A DNA stretch of 7,988 nt from Pseudomonadota bacterium (GTDB lineage Bacteria; Pseudomonadota; Alphaproteobacteria; Caulobacterales; Caulobacteraceae): positions 1 to 7,988 of the forward strand of contig JAEXJH010000622.1 of the NCBI GenBank assembly GCA_023445955.1, read 5' to 3'. This document shows, in pieces, positions 5,385 through 7,988 of this stretch. Position numbers and translations under genes: made by a program. Under the pieces are notes generated by a model, which made no database searches, had not been told where the DNA came from, and was given only the letters and a program-made list of their open reading frames with translations. Position 1 is the stretch's first letter. Each line of letters opens with the position of its first letter.

Positions 5385-7003
5385 GCGTGATTTCCAACCC
5401 CATCCTGCGTGGCTTCAATCCCGACCCGTCGATCGTACGGATGGGTCAGGATTACTACGTCGCCACCTCGACCTTCGAATGGTTCCCAGGCGTGCAGATC
5501 CACCACTCGCGGGACCTGAAGAATTGGCGGCTACTCACCCGGCCGCTGACCCGTCCCAGCCAGCTGGACATGCGGGGCGACCCCGACAGCTGTGGCGTCT
5601 GGGCGCCGTGCCTGACCCACGCCGACGGCAAGTTCTGGCTGATTTTCACCGACGTGAAGCGCTATGGCCGCACGACTGTGGGCGGGGCGTCGGGGGCGTC
5701 CTTGCGCGACTTCCACAACTACCTGGTCACGGCCGATGACATCGAGGGGCCGTGGTCGGACCCGATCCATTTGAACAGCTCCGGCTTCGACCCGTCGCTG
5801 TTCCACGACGACGATGGCCGCAAGTGGCTGGTCAATCAGCTGTGGGATCACCGACCGGGCCGCAACCGCTTCGCCGGTATCGTGCTGCAGGAATTCTCGG
5901 CCGCCGAGGGCAAGCTGGTGGGCGAGCGCAAGGTGATCTTCGAGGGCACGGCCATCGGCCTGACGGAGGCGCCGCACCTCTACAAGCGCGAGGGCTGGTA
6001 CTATCTGGTCACCGCCGAGGGCGGCACCGGCTGGGGCCACGCCATGACCATGGCCCGCTCGCGCAACATCGACGGCCCGTATGCGCTGCACCCCGACACC
6101 TACGTCCTGACCGCGCGCGACCGCCCGCATGTGGCGCTGCAACGCGCCGGCCACGCCGATCTCGTCGAGACCGCCCACGGCGAAACCTATGCGGTCTATC
6201 TCTGCGGCCGCCCACTGCCCAATCGCGGCCGCTGCCCTCTGGGCCGCGAGACGGCGATCCAGAAGCTGGTGTGGGGCGAAGACGGCTGGCCGCGCACCCT
6301 GGACGGCTCCGGCGACCCGACTCTGGAGACCCCCGCGCCGGACCTGCCCGAACAGCCGTGGCCCTCCGCGCCGGTGCGCGCGGACTTCGACAGCCCCGAC
6401 CTGCCGATCGACTTCCAGTGGCTGCGGACGCCCTATCCGGACGAGATTTTCAGCCTGGCTGCGAAGCCGGGGTCCCTGCGTCTCTACGGTCGCGAGAGCG
6501 TCGGCAGCGTCTTCCGCCAGGCCCTGGTCGCCCGCCGCCAGCAGGCGCACTGCTATTCCGCCGCCACGGTGCTGGACTTCGAGCCGGCGCACTTCCAGCA
6601 GGCCGCGGGGCTGATCTGCTACTACAACGGCTCCAAGCTGCACTATCTGCACGTCAGCCACGACGAGGCGATCGGCAAGCACCTGCGGGTGATGAGCTGT
6701 AACCCCGACAGCCCGCAGTCCGACAGTTTCACCGCCGAAATCCCGCTGGCCGTCGGTCCGGTCGAACTGCGGGTCGAGGTCGATTTCGAGCGCCTGCGCT
6801 TCGGTTTCCGGCAGGGGCAGGGCGCCTGGACCTGGCTGCCGGAAGTATTCGACGCCTCGATCCTCTCCGACGAAGCCACTGCTCCCGGCGCGCCCAACTT
6901 CACCGGCGCCTTCGTCGGCATGGCCTGCCAGGACACATCGGGGATGGCCGCGCCAGCCGACTTCGACTGGTTCGACTACGAGGAACGGGAATACCGGCCG
7001 TAG
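5381..7003 (+). CDS. xynB: Glycoside hydrolase family 43 beta-xylosidase (XynB type), 540 aa
   Basis: Releases xylose (often also arabinofuranose) from the non-reducing end of short oligosaccharides by an inverting mechanism. No signal peptide, so cytoplasmic. Residues ~5-310 form the five-bladed propeller: catalytic base Asp15 in NPILRGFNPDPS, pKa-modulating Asp137 in GFDPSLFHDDDG, general acid Glu196 in GLTEAPH, and His258 in RAGHADLV. These equal Asp14, Asp127, Glu186 and His248 of the Selenomonas enzyme (from memory), apart from a one- then ten-residue shift. Residues ~331-535 are the C-terminal beta-sandwich that closes the active site, and total length fits the subfamily (about 530-540). 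The ATG overlaps the transporter stop as ATGA with its own ribosome site. The pairing means the imported substrate probably carries a terminal xylose or arabinose, consistent with glucuronoxylan fragments. Confidence 0.95.
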   Translation: MSVISNPILRGFNPDPSIVRMGQDYYVATSTFEWFPGVQIHHSRDLKNWRLLTRPLTRPSQLDMRGDPDSCGVWAPCLTHADGKFWLIFTDVKRYGRTTVGGASGASLRDFHNYLVTADDIEGPWSDPIHLNSSGFDPSLFHDDDGRKWLVNQLWDHRPGRNRFAGIVLQEFSAAEGKLVGERKVIFEGTAIGLTEAPHLYKREGWYYLVTAEGGTGWGHAMTMARSRNIDGPYALHPDTYVLTARDRPHVALQRAGHADLVETAHGETYAVYLCGRPLPNRGRCPLGRETAIQKLVWGEDGWPRTLDGSGDPTLETPAPDLPEQPWPSAPVRADFDSPDLPIDFQWLRTPYPDEIFSLAAKPGSLRLYGRESVGSVFRQALVARRQQAHCYSAATVLDFEPAHFQQAAGLICYYNGSKLHYLHVSHDEAIGKHLRVMSCNPDSPQSDSFTAEIPLAVGPVELRVEVDFERLRFGFRQGQGAWTWLPEVFDASILSDEATAPGAPNFTGAFVGMACQDTSGMAAPADFDWFDYEEREYRP

Positions 7004-7055
7004 AATTTGTGAATTGAGTGATCGGTGTTCGGTCGTAGGGTCGTGAAAAGCCCTC

Positions 7056-7062
7056 GGGAGGA
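7056..7062 (+). promoter_or_regulatory. Ribosome binding site GGGAGGA deciding the dioxygenase start
   Basis: A near-perfect Shine-Dalgarno tract ends 4 nt before ATG at 7067. It favours this start over an in-frame GTG at 7025, which would add 14 residues unlike the family and has no comparable site. Confidence 0.7.
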
Positions 7063-7066
7063 CGCC

Positions 7067-7954
7067 ATGAACGCCCCGGTTTCGATTTCCGAAAAGGACG
7101 CCGTCGACTACGCCGGCCTGACCGTCACCCCCGCCGGCACGGTGCTGGGGGCCGAAATCTCAGGTCTCGATCTGAGCGAAGCGCTCAAGCCCGAGATCGT
7201 CGCGGCGATCCGCGCGGCCCTGCTGCGCCACAAGGTGGTGTGGTTCCGCGACCAGGACATCAGCCACGAGGCCCACGTCCGCTTCGGCCGCTATTTCGGC
7301 GATCTGGAGGGCCATCCCGTCACCGCCCACGTGCCAGGCTTCCCCGAGATCCTGCACATCGAGGCGGCCGACGGCATGAAGCTGCGCGAGGAGATCGTCC
7401 CGATCGTCCGCGCCGCCAACAAGTGGCACACCGACGTCACCTTCCGCGAGGCGCCCTCGATGGGGGGCGTACTGCGGATGCGGCACATGCCGCCGCTGGG
7501 CGGCGACACCCTGTTCGCCGACACCGCCGCGATCTATGCCGACCTGCCGCAGAAGCTGAAGGACCAGCTGGCGACCCTGACCGCCGAGCACGACATCATC
7601 CAGAGCTATGGCTACCGCGTCGATGAGCAGAAGCGTCAGGAACTGCGCGCGGCCTATCCGCCGATGATCCACCCGGTGGTCCGCACCCACCCGGAGACCG
7701 GCGACAAGCACCTGTTCGTCAATAAGGTTTTCACGACGAGGATCCTGGGCCTGCCCGACGATGAGGCCAAGGCGCTGCTGGCCGACCTGCTGGACCGCGT
7801 GAAGTCGCCCGAATACCAGGTCCGCTTCCGCTGGACGCCCAACGCCATCGTGTTCTGGGACAATCGGGCGACCCAGCACTACGCGATCCTGGATTACTGG
7901 CCGCAGGAGCGGATCGTCGAGCGCGTGACGATCAAGGGCGACAAGCCGTTCTGA
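7067..7954 (+). CDS. TauD/TfdA-family Fe(II)/2-oxoglutarate dioxygenase, 295 aa
   Basis: A cytoplasmic oxygenase that couples 2-oxoglutarate decarboxylation to substrate hydroxylation; relatives release sulfite or sulfate from sulfonates (TauD) or alkyl sulfates (AtsK), or cleave aryloxy acids (TfdA). The facial triad is His121-x-Asp123 (WHTDVTF) and His271 (ATQHYAI). Arg282 fits the 2-oxoglutarate-binding Arg266 of E. coli TauD, and Arg286 the sulfonate-binding Arg270. VVRTHP, FTTRI, WDNRATQHY and GDKPF are strongly TauD-like. His83 matches taurine-contact His70, but Tyr73 is replaced by Thr86, and TauD Asn95 aligns with Ala117 (Asn118 is one place off). Substrate is therefore uncertain and perhaps not taurine. 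It follows the xylosidase by 63 nt and may share its transcript; no ABC transporter for sulfonates is in the window. Pipelines may call it taurine dioxygenase. Confidence 0.9.
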   Translation: MNAPVSISEKDAVDYAGLTVTPAGTVLGAEISGLDLSEALKPEIVAAIRAALLRHKVVWFRDQDISHEAHVRFGRYFGDLEGHPVTAHVPGFPEILHIEAADGMKLREEIVPIVRAANKWHTDVTFREAPSMGGVLRMRHMPPLGGDTLFADTAAIYADLPQKLKDQLATLTAEHDIIQSYGYRVDEQKRQELRAAYPPMIHPVVRTHPETGDKHLFVNKVFTTRILGLPDDEAKALLADLLDRVKSPEYQVRFRWTPNAIVFWDNRATQHYAILDYWPQERIVERVTIKGDKPF

Positions 7955-7963
7955 GGCGCTTCT

Positions 7964-7982
7964 CCTCCCCTTCTGGGGGAGG
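7964..7982. repeat. GC-rich hairpin, probable start of a dispersed intergenic repeat
   Basis: CCTCCCC (7964-7970) pairs perfectly with GGGGAGG (7976-7982) over a TTCTG loop, 10 nt after the dioxygenase stop. The following TGGCCC continues the wording I associate with REP-like intergenic repeats in Caulobacter and related genomes (GGGGAGGTGGCCC and onward). The window ends inside it. It may also end the upstream transcript, though no T-tract is visible before the edge. Confidence 0.5.
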
Positions 7983-7988
7983 TGGCCC

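Noticed and set aside
5531..6682. 383-codon antisense open frame opposite the xylosidase gene
   Set aside because: Fully inside a gene with every GH43 catalytic residue in place; no domain seen in the antisense product.
7025..7066. 14-residue N-terminal extension of the dioxygenase from a GTG at 7025
   Set aside because: No good ribosome site before it, whereas GGGAGGA precedes the ATG at 7067, where the family sequence begins.

Overview
The window is GC-rich (roughly two thirds G+C by eye) apart from one AT-richer gap. It looks like chromosome of an alphaproteobacterium, most likely Caulobacter or a close relative. The grounds are the codon bias, the protein families (ManD, a hexuronate-type MFS carrier, a GH43 beta-xylosidase, a TauD-type dioxygenase), and a terminal hairpin whose wording resembles a dispersed intergenic repeat of Caulobacter-like genomes. 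All six genes lie on the + strand. The large antisense open frames are high-GC shadows.

Layout. (1) 2-997: the 3' three quarters of a D-mannonate dehydratase of the enolase superfamily; its first ~70 residues lie outside the window. (2) 1010-2863: 12 nt downstream, a secreted 617-aa protein with a predicted helical N-terminal half and beta-rich C-terminal half. I cannot name its family; it may be a polysaccharide lyase. (3) 2864-3219: a 356-nt gap, AT-richer in its middle, holding a hairpin, an 11-bp-spaced direct repeat and a structured leader. (4) 3220-3477 and 3511-4035: a small unknown protein and a low-affinity iron permease family protein, probably co-transcribed. (5) 4125-5384 and 5381-7003: an ExuT-like MFS transporter and a cytoplasmic GH43 beta-xylosidase, joined by an ATGA stop/start overlap. 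(6) 7067-7954: a TauD/TfdA-type Fe(II)/2-oxoglutarate dioxygenase, followed by the repeat-like hairpin at the window end.

How the genes fit together (inference). ManD, an ExuT-like carrier, a xylosidase and an exported carbohydrate-active candidate suit breakdown of glucuronoxylan or another uronic-acid polymer. Fragments would be cut outside the cytoplasm and imported. Xylose would be removed inside, and glucuronate would pass through fructuronate and mannonate to 2-keto-3-deoxygluconate. The iron permease pair sits inside this run without an obvious metabolic link. The dioxygenase may scavenge sulfur or act on an unknown substrate; two residues that contact taurine in E. coli TauD are not conserved.

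I found no CRISPR array, transposase, tRNA, rRNA or phage gene, and no clear novel multi-gene system. The points most worth following are the unassigned secreted protein, the altered dioxygenase pocket and the structured, repeat-bearing gap at 2864-3219.
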